A stretch of DNA of 64,000 bases from Actinomycetota bacterium (GTDB lineage Bacteria; Actinomycetota; Thermoleophilia; Gaiellales; Gaiellaceae). Under the pieces are notes generated by a model. The model had not been told where the DNA came from. It ran no database searches and worked only from the letters and a program-made list of their open reading frames with translations. The stretch is from positions 141,696 to 205,695 of the forward strand of contig PKYN01000019.1 in the NCBI GenBank assembly GCA_003132665.1, written 5' to 3'. Position 1 is the stretch's first letter. Every line of letters starts with the position of its first letter. This document shows positions 8,228-17,276 of the stretch, in pieces. The translations under genes and the position numbers were made by a program.

Positions 8228-9130
8228 CTACTGCTCGGGAGTCAGACGCTCGCGCGCAAAGGCCAGGAACGCCTCGGCGACTCGGGTCAGCGAGCGTCCG
8301 CTGGCCTGCACCAGCATTATCTCGCGCGCGGGATCGAGGCCCTCCACGCGGGCACAGGCGAGTTGCCCCGCCGCCAGCTCGCTCTCGAGCGCAGAGCGCG
8401 AGATGAAGCCGATGCCGTAGCCGGCTATCACCGCGGAGCGCACCGACTCCTGCAGCCCGAGCTCCAGGCAAATGTCGAGATCGCGCAGGCGCACGCCGTG
8501 CTTGCGCAGCTCATCCTCCAGCAGCTGCCGCACGCCGCCGCCTTCCTGCATCACGATCAGCGGCTCGCGGCGCAGTTCCTCCAGTGAAATCGTGCGATCG
8601 GCGAAGCGGTGGTCGGGGCGACAGGCGAGAACGACGTCGTCGCGGAAGAACGGCTCGAAGACGACACCCCGGTGCTTGCGCGCCGCGCCGACGACGCCCA
8701 ACTCGAGCTCGCGTTCGGCCACCCGCTCGACGACGGTCTGGGTATCGAAAACGGAAAGGGAGATCGAGACAGCCGGTGACTGGCGCTGGAACTCGCAGAG
8801 CAGAAGAGGCAGCGCCCGGTCGCCCGGCCCGGTCGAGGAGCCGATCTCGAGCCGTCCGCGCAGCTCCCCCTCCTCGACGCTGGCGACCTCGCTTTGCAGC
8901 TGCTCCTCGAGCGCGATCAACCGTTGCGCGCCTCGGTAGAGGCGCTGCCCAGCCTCGGTCGGCTCGACTCGCCGGCCCGAGCGATCGAGCAACCGCTGCC
9001 CGAACCGCTCCTCGAGCGCGCGGATTTGCATGCTGACAGCCGGCTGAGTCACGCCCAGTCGCTCGGCGGCGTGCGAGAAGCTGTGCAGCTCTACGACGGC
9101 ACAGAAGGCGGCCAGCTGACGCGTGTCCAT
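8228..9130 (-). CDS. LysR-family transcriptional regulator
   Basis: A 300-aa protein with an N-terminal winged helix-turn-helix (AAERLGVTQPAVSMQIRALEE, about residues 20-40) and a C-terminal periplasmic-binding-fold effector domain (about 90-295). It starts at ATG 9130 (MDTRQL, the usual LysR opening). A TAATAT hexamer 6 nt before the ATG implies a leaderless mRNA. It is transcribed divergently from the sugar transferase gene, the usual position for a LysR controlling its neighbour. The similarity is general (CbbR/CysB/CynR-like) and does not fix the effector. Confidence 0.92.
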   Translation of the reverse strand: MDTRQLAAFCAVVELHSFSHAAERLGVTQPAVSMQIRALEERFGQRLLDRSGRRVEPTEAGQRLYRGAQRLIALEEQLQSEVASVEEGELRGRLEIGSSTGPGDRALPLLLCEFQRQSPAVSISLSVFDTQTVVERVAERELELGVVGAARKHRGVVFEPFFRDDVVLACRPDHRFADRTISLEELRREPLIVMQEGGGVRQLLEDELRKHGVRLRDLDICLELGLQESVRSAVIAGYGIGFISRSALESELAAGQLACARVEGLDPAREIMLVQASGRSLTRVAEAFLAFARERLTPEQ

Positions 9131-9136
9131 AAGCAC

Positions 9137-9142
9137 ATATTA
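9137..9142 (-). promoter_or_regulatory. Candidate -10 element for LysR gene
   Basis: TAATAT lies 6 nt before the LysR ATG, which points to a leaderless transcript. It is an AT island in a very GC-rich background. Confidence 0.6.
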
Positions 9143-9206
9143 TGACGCCGAGGAGATCGTGTTCTCCACTTCCCTCGCCGCCGACGCGTCCGAGTCGCGA
9201 GAGGGA

Positions 9207-9212
9207 TATCCT
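9207..9212 (+). promoter_or_regulatory. Candidate -10 element for sugar transferase
   Basis: TATCCT ends 6 nt before GTG 9219. The spacing matches other units here and supports that GTG as the real start. Confidence 0.5.
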
Positions 9213-9218
9213 CGGGCC

Positions 9219-9890
9219 GTGGAGCAAGAGACCCTCGCGGCACGCTATTCCAGGATGGCGGAGGAGTCCCCGGACAGGCGCGGAGTCGATCTGGCGCTGC
9301 GCTTCCTCGACCTTCTCTTCTCGGCGTCGTTCCTGTTGATCTCGCTTCCGCTCGTGGTTCTGATCGTCCCTGTCATCCTGATCTCGAGTGGCCGACCGAT
9401 CTTCTACCGCGGCGAGAGGGTTGGCCGCTCCGGTCGGGTGTTCTCGATGCTGAAGTTCCGGACGCTCAAGCCGAACGCCGAGAGCCGGCTCGGTCCCTAT
9501 CTCGGCTCGGAGCTGGTCGAGCGCACGCGCGCCGAGTTCACGCCGATCGGGCGCTGGCTGCGGGCCACTCAGCTCGACGAGATTCCGCAGCTGTGGAACG
9601 TGCTTCGCGGCGACATGAGCCTGGTCGGGCCGCGACCGATACGGCCGCGCTTCTTCGAGGAGCTGGCGGCCGACATTCCCGCCTACTGGCAGCGCCTGGT
9701 GGTTCGGCCCGGTCTGACGGGCTTCGCCCAGGTGCGCAAGGGCTACGAGACCTCGTGGGCCGAGAAGCTTGCGCACGACCTCGAATACATCGCCGATCGC
9801 TCCGTGAGCCTCTACCTGCGCACGCTCGTCGCGACGGGCTGGCGCGTGCTCCGGCAGTCGCTACGCGGCCTGGTCCGGCCGCGCAAGTAG
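9219..9890 (+). CDS. Bacterial sugar transferase (undecaprenyl-phosphate sugar phosphotransferase type)
   Basis: Transfers a sugar-1-phosphate from a nucleotide sugar to a lipid carrier at the inner face of the membrane, the first step of a surface polysaccharide. The 223-aa protein has one hydrophobic hairpin near residues 30-55, then family signatures FYRGERVGR, MLKFRTL, LRATQLDEIPQLWNVLRGDMSLVG (in pieces) and RPGLTGFAQV. This is the short PglC-like core without extra membrane helices. The frame opens at 9123, but that overlaps the LysR start. GTG at 9219 is preferred because a TATCCT hexamer precedes it by 6 nt; ATG at 9255 is the alternative. asnB follows 24 bp downstream. Confidence 0.9.
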   Translation: MEQETLAARYSRMAEESPDRRGVDLALRFLDLLFSASFLLISLPLVVLIVPVILISSGRPIFYRGERVGRSGRVFSMLKFRTLKPNAESRLGPYLGSELVERTRAEFTPIGRWLRATQLDEIPQLWNVLRGDMSLVGPRPIRPRFFEELAADIPAYWQRLVVRPGLTGFAQVRKGYETSWAEKLAHDLEYIADRSVSLYLRTLVATGWRVLRQSLRGLVRPRK

Positions 9891-9900
9891 AGATCCAAAC

Positions 9901-9906
9901 TAAACT
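9901..9906 (+). promoter_or_regulatory. Candidate -10 element for asnB
   Basis: TAAACT lies 8 nt before GTG 9915, another leaderless-type arrangement. It suggests that asnB has its own promoter despite following the sugar transferase gene closely. Confidence 0.5.
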
Positions 9907-9914
9907 CCTTCCCC

Positions 9915-11804
9915 GTGTGCGGGATCTGTGGGATCGTCTCGGCTCGAGGCGGCGTCGACCCGGCCGAGCTGGCCGCGATGAACGCCAAGCTCGTCCATCG
10001 AGGTCCCGATAGCGAGGGCACATTCCTCGACGGCAGCGTCGGTATCGCGGCGAGGCGCCTTTCGATCATCGACCTGGAGACGGGCGACCAGCCGCTGGCG
10101 AACGAGGACGGCAGCGTGCGGGTCGCGCAAAACGGCGAGATCTACAACTACCGCGAGCTGCGGGCGGAGCTCGCGGCCAAGGGCCACCGCTTCGCGAGCC
10201 ACGGCGACACCGAGGTGATCGCGCACCTCTACGAGGAGTACGGACTCGATTTCGCCGCGCGCCTGCGCGGGATGTTCGCCGTAGCGATCTGGGACGCCCG
10301 CGGGCGCCGGCTCGTTCTGGCACGCGACCGCTTCGGCATCAAGCCGCTCTACTACCGGGACGAGGCCGGCGAGTTGCGCTTCGCCTCCGAGCTGCGCGCC
10401 CTGCCGCGGGGTGAGGTCGATCCCGAGGCGCTGGAGGCTTACCTGGCCTTCAACTTCGTCCCGGCGCCCTACTCGATCTTCCGCGGCACCTTCAAGCTGC
10501 CGCCCGGGCACTTGCTCGTCTGGGAAGGCGGCCAGACGCGTCTCGATCGTTTTGCCCGCCCCCGCCCCGCTGACGAGACCGAGCTGCGCACCGAATCGGC
10601 CGAGACCCTGGCCGAGGAGCTGCGAGCGCGCATGCGCGACTCGGTTCGCGCCCATCTGGTCAGCGACGTGCCGGTCGGCGTCTTCCTCTCCGGCGGCGTC
10701 GATTCCTCGCTGCTGGCGGCACTGGCGGCGCAAGAGTCGAGTGAGCCCCTGCGCACGTTCACGATCGGCTTCGAGGAGCGCTCGTTCGACGAGACGGCCG
10801 GCGCGCGCAAGGTTGCCGAGCGCTACGGGACAAACCACCGCGAGCTCGTTCTGCGGCCCGAGCCGGAGCTGCTTTTGCGCGCTCTGGCAGAGACCTTCGA
10901 CGAGCCTTTCGCCGATTCCTCGGCCCTGCCCACCTACCTCGTCTCGCAACTCGCCGCCCAGGACGTGAAGGTCTGCCTCTCGGGCGAGGGAGGCGACGAG
11001 CTGTTCGGTGGCTACTACACCTACTCGGCCGACCTGCTCGCGTCGCGGCTCGGCCCGATCGCCCGACTCGCCCGCCCGTTCGCCGAGCTGCTGCCCAGCT
11101 CGAACGCCCGGATCAGCTTCGACTACAAGGCCAAGCGCTTCACCCGCGCCGCCCATCTGCCGCCGCTCGAGCGCCACCACGGCTGGAAGGAGATCTTCGC
11201 GCCGGAGGTACGCGCCGAGTTGCGCACCGGCCGCAGCGAGTTCGACCCGGTCGACCTTCTGCGCGCCCGCTACGCCGAGACCGAGCAGGCCGAGCTGCTC
11301 GCGCGCCTGCAGGATGTCGATCTCGGCATCCCGCTCGTGGACGACCTGCTCGTCAAGACCGACCGCTCCTCGATGGCTCACTCGCTGGAGGCGCGCGTTC
11401 CCTTCCTCGACACCGCCGTCACAAACCTGGCTCTCGCGTTGCCGCGCCGGCTCAAGGTCTCGGGCCTGAAGAAGAAGATCCTGCTGCGGCGCGCCGCGGA
11501 GCCGCTACTACCGAGCGAGGTCGTGCATGGAAAGAAGCGAGGTTTCTCGATACCGGCCGCAGCCTGGTTGCGCGGCGAGCTCGCGCCTTTTGCGCACGAG
11601 GTGCTCGCTCCCGACGTGCTGCGCCGGCAAGGCTTCTTCGCGCCCGAGGTCGTCGCCGGACTGCTCGATCGCCACGCCGCGCGCAAGGAAGATCTCTCGC
11701 GCCAGCTCTGGGGCCTGCTCGCCTTCACGCTCTGGTACGAAGGCCACGTCGAGCAGGAGCCCGGGCCGCCGCGCTCGGCGCCGCTGGAGGCGGCGAGAGC
11801 CTGA
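9915..11804 (+). CDS. asnB: Asparagine synthase (glutamine-hydrolysing)
   Basis: Converts aspartate to asparagine with glutamine and ATP. The 629-aa protein starts GTG-TGC, so Cys2 becomes the N-terminal nucleophile of the class II glutaminase domain (about 1-210, with RGPDSEG and QNGEIYNY). The synthase domain follows with the PP-loop SGGVDSS near residue 260 and SGEGGDELFGGY near 358. Length is typical of the long AsnB group common in polysaccharide and secondary-metabolite loci. A sugar transferase lies before it and a DUF354 protein after it, so it might amidate a sugar acid or peptide instead of making free asparagine. Confidence 0.94.
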   Translation: MCGICGIVSARGGVDPAELAAMNAKLVHRGPDSEGTFLDGSVGIAARRLSIIDLETGDQPLANEDGSVRVAQNGEIYNYRELRAELAAKGHRFASHGDTEVIAHLYEEYGLDFAARLRGMFAVAIWDARGRRLVLARDRFGIKPLYYRDEAGELRFASELRALPRGEVDPEALEAYLAFNFVPAPYSIFRGTFKLPPGHLLVWEGGQTRLDRFARPRPADETELRTESAETLAEELRARMRDSVRAHLVSDVPVGVFLSGGVDSSLLAALAAQESSEPLRTFTIGFEERSFDETAGARKVAERYGTNHRELVLRPEPELLLRALAETFDEPFADSSALPTYLVSQLAAQDVKVCLSGEGGDELFGGYYTYSADLLASRLGPIARLARPFAELLPSSNARISFDYKAKRFTRAAHLPPLERHHGWKEIFAPEVRAELRTGRSEFDPVDLLRARYAETEQAELLARLQDVDLGIPLVDDLLVKTDRSSMAHSLEARVPFLDTAVTNLALALPRRLKVSGLKKKILLRRAAEPLLPSEVVHGKKRGFSIPAAAWLRGELAPFAHEVLAPDVLRRQGFFAPEVVAGLLDRHAARKEDLSRQLWGLLAFTLWYEGHVEQEPGPPRSAPLEAARA

Positions 11805-11864
11805 TGCGACTCGAGTCGGGCCAGTTCAGCCACGTCCTGCGCCAGGCGCGGGGACGTGTCCGCG

Positions 11865-11870
11865 TACGAT
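11865..11870 (+). promoter_or_regulatory. Candidate -10 element for DUF354 gene
   Basis: TACGAT lies 9 nt before ATG 11880. Confidence 0.45.
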
Positions 11871-11879
11871 AAGCCGACG

Positions 11880-12902
11880 ATGAGAGTCTGGATCGACATG
11901 ACGGCGCCGGCGCACGTGCTCGTCTTCCGGCCCTTGATCGAACTGCTGCGCGAGCAGGGTGCCGAGATCGAGTTGACCGCGCGCGACTACGCGCAGACGC
12001 TGCAACTGCTCGAGCTGCACGGCATGGAGGCCGAGGTGGTCGGGCACCACGGCGGTCGCTCGCGACTCGGTAAGGCGCGATCACTGACCTCGCGGCTGCG
12101 AAACCTCCGCCGCTGGGCCAAGGGGCGCCAGTTCGACGTCGCGCTGGCGCACGGCTCGCACGAGCTGACGATCAGCGCGCGCCGGCTCGGAATCCCCAGC
12201 TCCACCACCTTCGATTACGAGTGGGCCACCCTGCAGCACCAGCTTGGCTGTCGCGCCGCGACGCGTGTCGTCGTGCCCGAGTCGATCCCGCCCGAGCGGC
12301 TGGAGCGATACGGCGTGCGCCCGCCCAAGCTGCGCCGCTACCCGGGCCTGAAGGAGGAGTACTACCTCTCCGACTTCGAGCCCGACCGCTCGATCATCGC
12401 GGCGCTCGGAATCGACGAGGCGCGCGTTCTGGCCGTCGTTCGCACGCCGCCGGACGTGTCGCTCTACCACCGCGCCTCAAACCCTCTCTTCCCGCGCGTG
12501 CTCGACCACCTCGGCCGCCACCCGGACGTGCAGGCGATCGTCATTCCGCGCACGGAAGAGCAGCGCGACTTCGTTCAGAACCTGGAGCTGCCCTCGCTGA
12601 TCGTCCCGCCCGGCGCCGTGGACGCGCAGAGCCTGATCGCCCTCTCCGACCTCGTCGTCTCGGCCGGCGGAACGATGAACCGCGAGGCGGCGGCGCTCGG
12701 CGTTCCCGTCTACACGACCTTCGGCGGCCGGCTCGGCGGTGTGGACGAATGGCTGATGCGCGAGGGAAGGCTCGTCCCGCTCACCGACCCGCGCGCGCTC
12801 GACCTGAGCAAGCGCCAGCCCGACGAGAGCAAGCGAGTTCGGCGCGACCCGAAGCTGATGCTCGAGCTGCTGCTGTCGGCGCTCGAGAAGCCCGTTTCTT
12901 AA
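11880..12902 (+). CDS. DUF354 family protein (GT-B-like glycosyltransferase fold)
   Basis: A 340-aa protein of the DUF354 family, related in fold to UDP-GlcNAc 2-epimerase and MurG-type GT-B enzymes. It opens MRVWIDMTAPAHVLVFRPL, a typical DUF354 start. It keeps a HGSHE segment after the first Rossmann half and SAGGTMNREAAALGVPVYT in the second, the position where GT-B enzymes grip the nucleotide. The frame opens 24 bp earlier (11856), but ATG 11880 fits the family start and has a TACGAT hexamer before it. The sugar transferase and asnB upstream suggest a surface-glycan role. Substrates are unknown. The 3' end overlaps the next, convergent gene by 4 bp. Confidence 0.85.
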   Translation: MRVWIDMTAPAHVLVFRPLIELLREQGAEIELTARDYAQTLQLLELHGMEAEVVGHHGGRSRLGKARSLTSRLRNLRRWAKGRQFDVALAHGSHELTISARRLGIPSSTTFDYEWATLQHQLGCRAATRVVVPESIPPERLERYGVRPPKLRRYPGLKEEYYLSDFEPDRSIIAALGIDEARVLAVVRTPPDVSLYHRASNPLFPRVLDHLGRHPDVQAIVIPRTEEQRDFVQNLELPSLIVPPGAVDAQSLIALSDLVVSAGGTMNREAAALGVPVYTTFGGRLGGVDEWLMREGRLVPLTDPRALDLSKRQPDESKRVRRDPKLMLELLLSALEKPVS

Positions 12903-13390
12903 TAGGGCTCGTAGCGCGTCGTTCGCGAAGGCCCGTAGCGTCCGCGCCCGCCGAAGCGCTTGTATTGCGGACAGGGCGGCTCGCCGAACGTCATCAAGTG
13001 CCGCGATCCGCGCCCGTAAACCCGCTCGACGTATTTCCCTTCCACTACCGCGGTGACGCAGGCTACGAGCTCTTCGAGTCCTTCGGTCGTACACCCTTGC
13101 CAAATCTCTTTACGAGAACCGATATCTCCGACTAAGACGGCGATCTGATCTCTGCTCGCATCGAGATCGAGGCGAGCCGCTCCGGAGTTCTTGAGGCGAA
13201 GGTGAAACTCGGTCGCCGATTCGCCGATTTGCACATCCAGAGTCGCGCTCCCGCTTTCGAGAAGTGGATCGACGATGGGCGCGATCGCCTCGCGTACCTT
13301 CTTCGTGACAACCGGCTGAGCCTCTAGAAGGGCAGCTAGGCGCGATTCTTCTTTAGCTCGACGAGCACGCCGCGATAGCGAGAAGGCCAT
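12899..13390 (-). CDS. Hypothetical protein
   Basis: A 163-aa protein without a recognised family. The N-terminus is basic and probably helical (residues 1-40), a central alpha/beta part follows (TLDVQIGESATEFHLRL, then ARLDLDASRDQIAVLVGD), and the C-terminal tail is rich in Arg, Tyr and Gly (RFGGRGRYG...). The basic termini could bind nucleic acid, but nothing in the sequence proves it. It is convergent with the DUF354 gene (4-bp overlap), and ATG 13390 is the start. Confidence 0.65.
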   Translation of the reverse strand: MAFSLSRRARRAKEESRLAALLEAQPVVTKKVREAIAPIVDPLLESGSATLDVQIGESATEFHLRLKNSGAARLDLDASRDQIAVLVGDIGSRKEIWQGCTTEGLEELVACVTAVVEGKYVERVYGRGSRHLMTFGEPPCPQYKRFGGRGRYGPSRTTRYEPY

Positions 13391-13427
13391 GCCGACGATT
13401 CTCGCAGACTCTGGCGCGAACCTCGCT

Positions 13428-13784
13428 CTAGCGGGCGCTGTTCAGGATCTCGGAAAAGCGAATAATCGTGATCGTGTCATCGGGCGTGATATCGCGGTTG
13501 TAGAGCTGGCCCAGGAACTCGACCATCTCTTCGGTGCGGCGCAGCTCGGGGTTGTCGTGCTCGATCTCACGCGGCGACAGGTCGCGCAGGCGCTTTACCT
13601 CGATCTTGTCGATGACCGCGTCGAAGACCTTCTCACGCGGGCTGAAGCGGGCGCCGCAGAGCACCTGCACGATCTCGCCCTTTCTGTACTTATCCGATTT
13701 GTCGCCAAGGCGGATGGTCGCCGTCTTGCGGTGGTTCCTCAGCTGATCGGAGACCATCGGTGAGTAGAAGTTGAGCGCGTGCAT
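13428..13784 (-). CDS. ASCH domain protein
   Basis: A 118-aa single-domain protein of the ASCH (PUA-like) superfamily, beta-barrel proteins that bind RNA or modified nucleosides. It begins MHALNFYSPM and contains TATIRLGD and GEIVQVLCGARFSPREKVFDA, matching the small ASCH type. The open frame extends upstream to 14012, but that part covers the groES promoter and is rejected. ATG 13784 is the natural start. It is divergent from groES, which starts 254 bp away. Some ASCH proteins hydrolyse N4-acetylcytidine (YqfB group), so an amidohydrolase role is possible. Confidence 0.85.
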   Translation of the reverse strand: MHALNFYSPMVSDQLRNHRKTATIRLGDKSDKYRKGEIVQVLCGARFSPREKVFDAVIDKIEVKRLRDLSPREIEHDNPELRRTEEMVEFLGQLYNRDITPDDTITIIRFSEILNSAR

Positions 13785-13935
13785 GATCGAAAGGTCGCGT
13801 GAATCATAAGACCAGACGGCGGCGAATGGCCAGTTTTTCGGCCGGGCACGTCGCGGGTGTCGAGACACGGCCCGATCCGTCAAAGCGTTCCGATGCCAAC
13901 CCGATCGCGATCTGAGCGACCTACGCTTAGATTCC

Positions 13936-13964
13936 TTGCGCTCGATAGGGCGCGCCGCTAGACT
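13936..13964 (+). promoter_or_regulatory. groES promoter (-35/-10)
   Basis: TTGCGC at 13936-13941, a 17-bp spacer, then TAGACT at 13959-13964 form a good housekeeping-type promoter. The same TTGCGC-N17 arrangement occurs before znuA. The CIRCE operator starts 5 bp downstream, so a bound repressor would sit on the transcription start. Confidence 0.75.
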
Positions 13965-13969
13965 CGATT

Positions 13970-13996
13970 TCGGCACTCCTATGGAGAGAGTGCCAA
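13970..13996. promoter_or_regulatory. CIRCE operator (HrcA binding site)
   Basis: The arms TCGGCACTC and GAGTGCCAA are separated by exactly 9 nt. The arms pair over 8 of 9 positions, and the inner GCACTC/GAGTGC core matches the CIRCE consensus TTAGCACTC-N9-GAGTGCTAA. HrcA is expected to repress groESL here; hrcA itself is not in the window. Confidence 0.9.
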
Positions 13997-14038
13997 AGCT
14001 ATCTAAACCCATAGCAAGCTCACTACAGGAGGGCGTTT

Positions 14039-14362
14039 ATGAATCTCCAGCCCCTGGGTGACCGCATCATCGTGGAGGTCCTCGAAGAGGAGCAGACCAC
14101 GGTCAGCGGCATCGTCCTACCCGACACGGCCAAGGAGAAGCCGCAGCGCGGAAGCGTGGTCGCGGCCGGTCCGGGCAGTCGTAACGACGCCGGCGAGCGT
14201 GTTCCGCTCGATCTCGCCGCCGGCGACACGATCATTTTTTCCAAGTACGGCGGCACCGAAATCAAGGTCGAAGGCACCGAGTATTTGATCCTGCGCGAAT
14301 CCGACGTGCTGGCGAAGGTCGTCGGTAAGCCAGCCGCCAAGAGCGCAAAGAAGAAGGGATAA
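14039..14362 (+). CDS. groES: Co-chaperonin GroES (Hsp10)
   Basis: The 107-aa lid of the GroEL folding chamber. It has the usual opening [16 protein letters not shown], the mobile-loop region around TVSGIVLPD, and the C-terminal [11 protein letters not shown], followed by a short lysine-rich tail that is longer than in E. coli. ATG 14039 has an AGGAGG Shine-Dalgarno 6 nt upstream, so unlike many neighbours this mRNA is leadered, as expected with CIRCE in the 5' region. groEL follows after 3 bp. Confidence 0.97.
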   Translation: MNLQPLGDRIIVEVLEEEQTTVSGIVLPDTAKEKPQRGSVVAAGPGSRNDAGERVPLDLAAGDTIIFSKYGGTEIKVEGTEYLILRESDVLAKVVGKPAAKSAKKKG

Positions 14363-15997
<1,635 letters not shown>

Positions 15998-16023
15998 CGC
16001 TCAAAGCGCCAGCGCTTTGAGCG
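15998..16023 (+). terminator. First hairpin after groEL
   Basis: A perfect 12-bp inverted repeat (CGCTCAAAGCGC) with only CA between the arms starts directly after the groEL stop. It lacks a T-run. Confidence 0.5.
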
Positions 16024-16026
16024 ATG

Positions 16027-16057
16027 GACGAAGGCCGGCCTTGTGCCGGCCTTCGTC
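16027..16057 (+). terminator. Second hairpin after groEL
   Basis: A perfect 13-bp stem (GACGAAGGCCGGC) with a 5-nt CTTGT loop. A short ATT follows instead of a real T-run. Confidence 0.6.
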
Positions 16058-16106
16058 ATTCTGGTCGAGGGTACGGCGGTACACGCGAAGCGCATTCAGC
16101 GATGGG

Positions 16107-16138
16107 CGAGCGCCGGCGAAAGCCGGCCCTCGGTTTTT
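16107..16138 (+). terminator. Intrinsic terminator of groESL
   Basis: An 11-bp stem with one mismatch is capped by a GAAA tetraloop and followed by G and five T. This is the only one of the three hairpins with a proper T-tract, so it is the most likely termination point. Confidence 0.75.
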
Positions 16139-16202
16139 ACCGGGCCCCCAGCCGCACCCGAGCCTTGCTTCCGGCCGAACGATGATTCAGACTGGCGGGG
16201 AG

Positions 16203-16628
16203 ATGAGCGATCCCGTCTCCTGGTTGATGATCGAATCCGGCTGGAAGGTGCTCGCCGCCGACGGCAGCGAGCTGGGCAATGTCGACGAGATCGCGGGCGA
16301 CGATACCGAGGACATCTTCGACGGCCTGGCGGTCGCGGCGAGCGCACTCGGAAAACCGCGCTACGTCCTCTCCGAGCAGGTCGCCGAGATCACGCAGGGC
16401 GTCGTCCGCCTTTCCCTGACGCGGGAGCAATTCGCGAAGTTGGGCGAGTTCCTGGAGCCCGCGTCGAGCGAGGAGATCGAAGCCGGCGAAAAAGCTGGAC
16501 TGGGCGGAGAACTGGGCGCGGAGGCGCGCAAGATCGAAGGCGAGGTATTCGCACCGACTCAGCGCCACGAGCATTCGATGAACATCTGGCGGCGAATCGC
16601 CTACTTCTTCCGCAGGCTGCGACACTGA
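16203..16628 (+). CDS. PRC-barrel/DUF2171-like protein
   Basis: A 141-aa protein with an N-terminal PRC-barrel-like domain: WLMIESGWKVLAADGSELGNVDEIAGD, then DIFDGLAVA and KPRYVLSEQVAEI, the pattern of small DUF2171 proteins common in actinobacteria. The C-terminus is charged and ends in a basic amphipathic segment (RRIAYFFRRLRH) that could touch the membrane. Starts are ATG 16203 (MSDPVSW, preferred because it matches the domain) or ATG 16182. The open frame runs back to 16017 across the groEL terminator, which rules out the earlier part. Function is unknown. Confidence 0.8.
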   Translation: MSDPVSWLMIESGWKVLAADGSELGNVDEIAGDDTEDIFDGLAVAASALGKPRYVLSEQVAEITQGVVRLSLTREQFAKLGEFLEPASSEEIEAGEKAGLGGELGAEARKIEGEVFAPTQRHEHSMNIWRRIAYFFRRLRH

Positions 16629-16655
16629 CGCCGGCGGCGATACGCGCAGATCACC

Positions 16656-17246
16656 TCAGCAGAAAGCCTGAGCGACTATCTGCGCCGCCTCTTCGAGCCA
16701 GGTTGCCCGCTCCTCGTCCGTACTCGTGACGATGACGCCGAAGTTGCGGCGGCGGACGTCCTCCACACCGCAGAGTCCGAAGACGCAACGCGCCCACAGC
16801 CCCTCGAGCGGATCGCCGAAAGCCTCCAGCTCGCGCTCGAGTTCCGTGTTCGATGTGTTGAGGACGATTGCGGTCTTCACCTTGAGCAGCCCCTCCGGGA
16901 TGCCCTCGCCGCTGTCTCCCTCGAGGAAGCGGTAAGCGACCCCGGGACGGACGACGCGATCGATCCAACCCTTGAGAATCGCCGGCAGCTGACCCCACCA
17001 GTTGGGATGGACGACGACGATGCCCTCGGCGGCGGCCAACTCTTCGCAGTGGCGCGCGATCTCGGGCTCGAGCGGAGCGTCGGTCGGAATCTCCGCCGCG
17101 GTCATCATCGGATCGAAGCCCTCCGCTTGTAGATCGTGGAAGACGACGTTGTGTCCGCCCCGCTCGAGAGTCGCGACGACGGTCTCGGCAAGCGAGTGAT
17201 TGAAGCTGCCGCTCTCCGGGTGCCCGAGAAGAACGAGGATCTTCAT
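16656..17246 (-). CDS. NAD(P)H oxidoreductase, flavodoxin-like (NQO/KefF family)
   Basis: A 196-aa quinone-reductase-type flavoprotein. It has the opening KILVLLGHPESGSFNHSLAE, where flavin phosphate binds, and the family core HPNWWGQLPAILKGWIDRV with GVAYRF after it. It would pass two electrons from NAD(P)H to quinones or other electrophiles. ATG 17246 is preceded by a TAGGAT hexamer at 7 nt, giving a leaderless start. It is convergent with the PRC-barrel gene. Confidence 0.9.
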   Translation of the reverse strand: MKILVLLGHPESGSFNHSLAETVVATLERGGHNVVFHDLQAEGFDPMMTAAEIPTDAPLEPEIARHCEELAAAEGIVVVHPNWWGQLPAILKGWIDRVVRPGVAYRFLEGDSGEGIPEGLLKVKTAIVLNTSNTELERELEAFGDPLEGLWARCVFGLCGVEDVRRRNFGVIVTSTDEERATWLEEAAQIVAQAFC

Positions 17247-17253
17247 CTCCGCG

Positions 17254-17259
17254 ATCCTA
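17254..17259 (-). promoter_or_regulatory. Candidate -10 element for NQO gene
   Basis: TAGGAT lies 7 nt before ATG 17246. Confidence 0.5.
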
Positions 17260-17276
17260 GCCCGGCAGCGCCGCGG

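Noticed and set aside
9900-11381. Long minus-strand frame over asnB
   Set aside because: AsnB has all motifs in the plus strand; the minus frame is Glu/Arg/Gly-rich without any fold signature.
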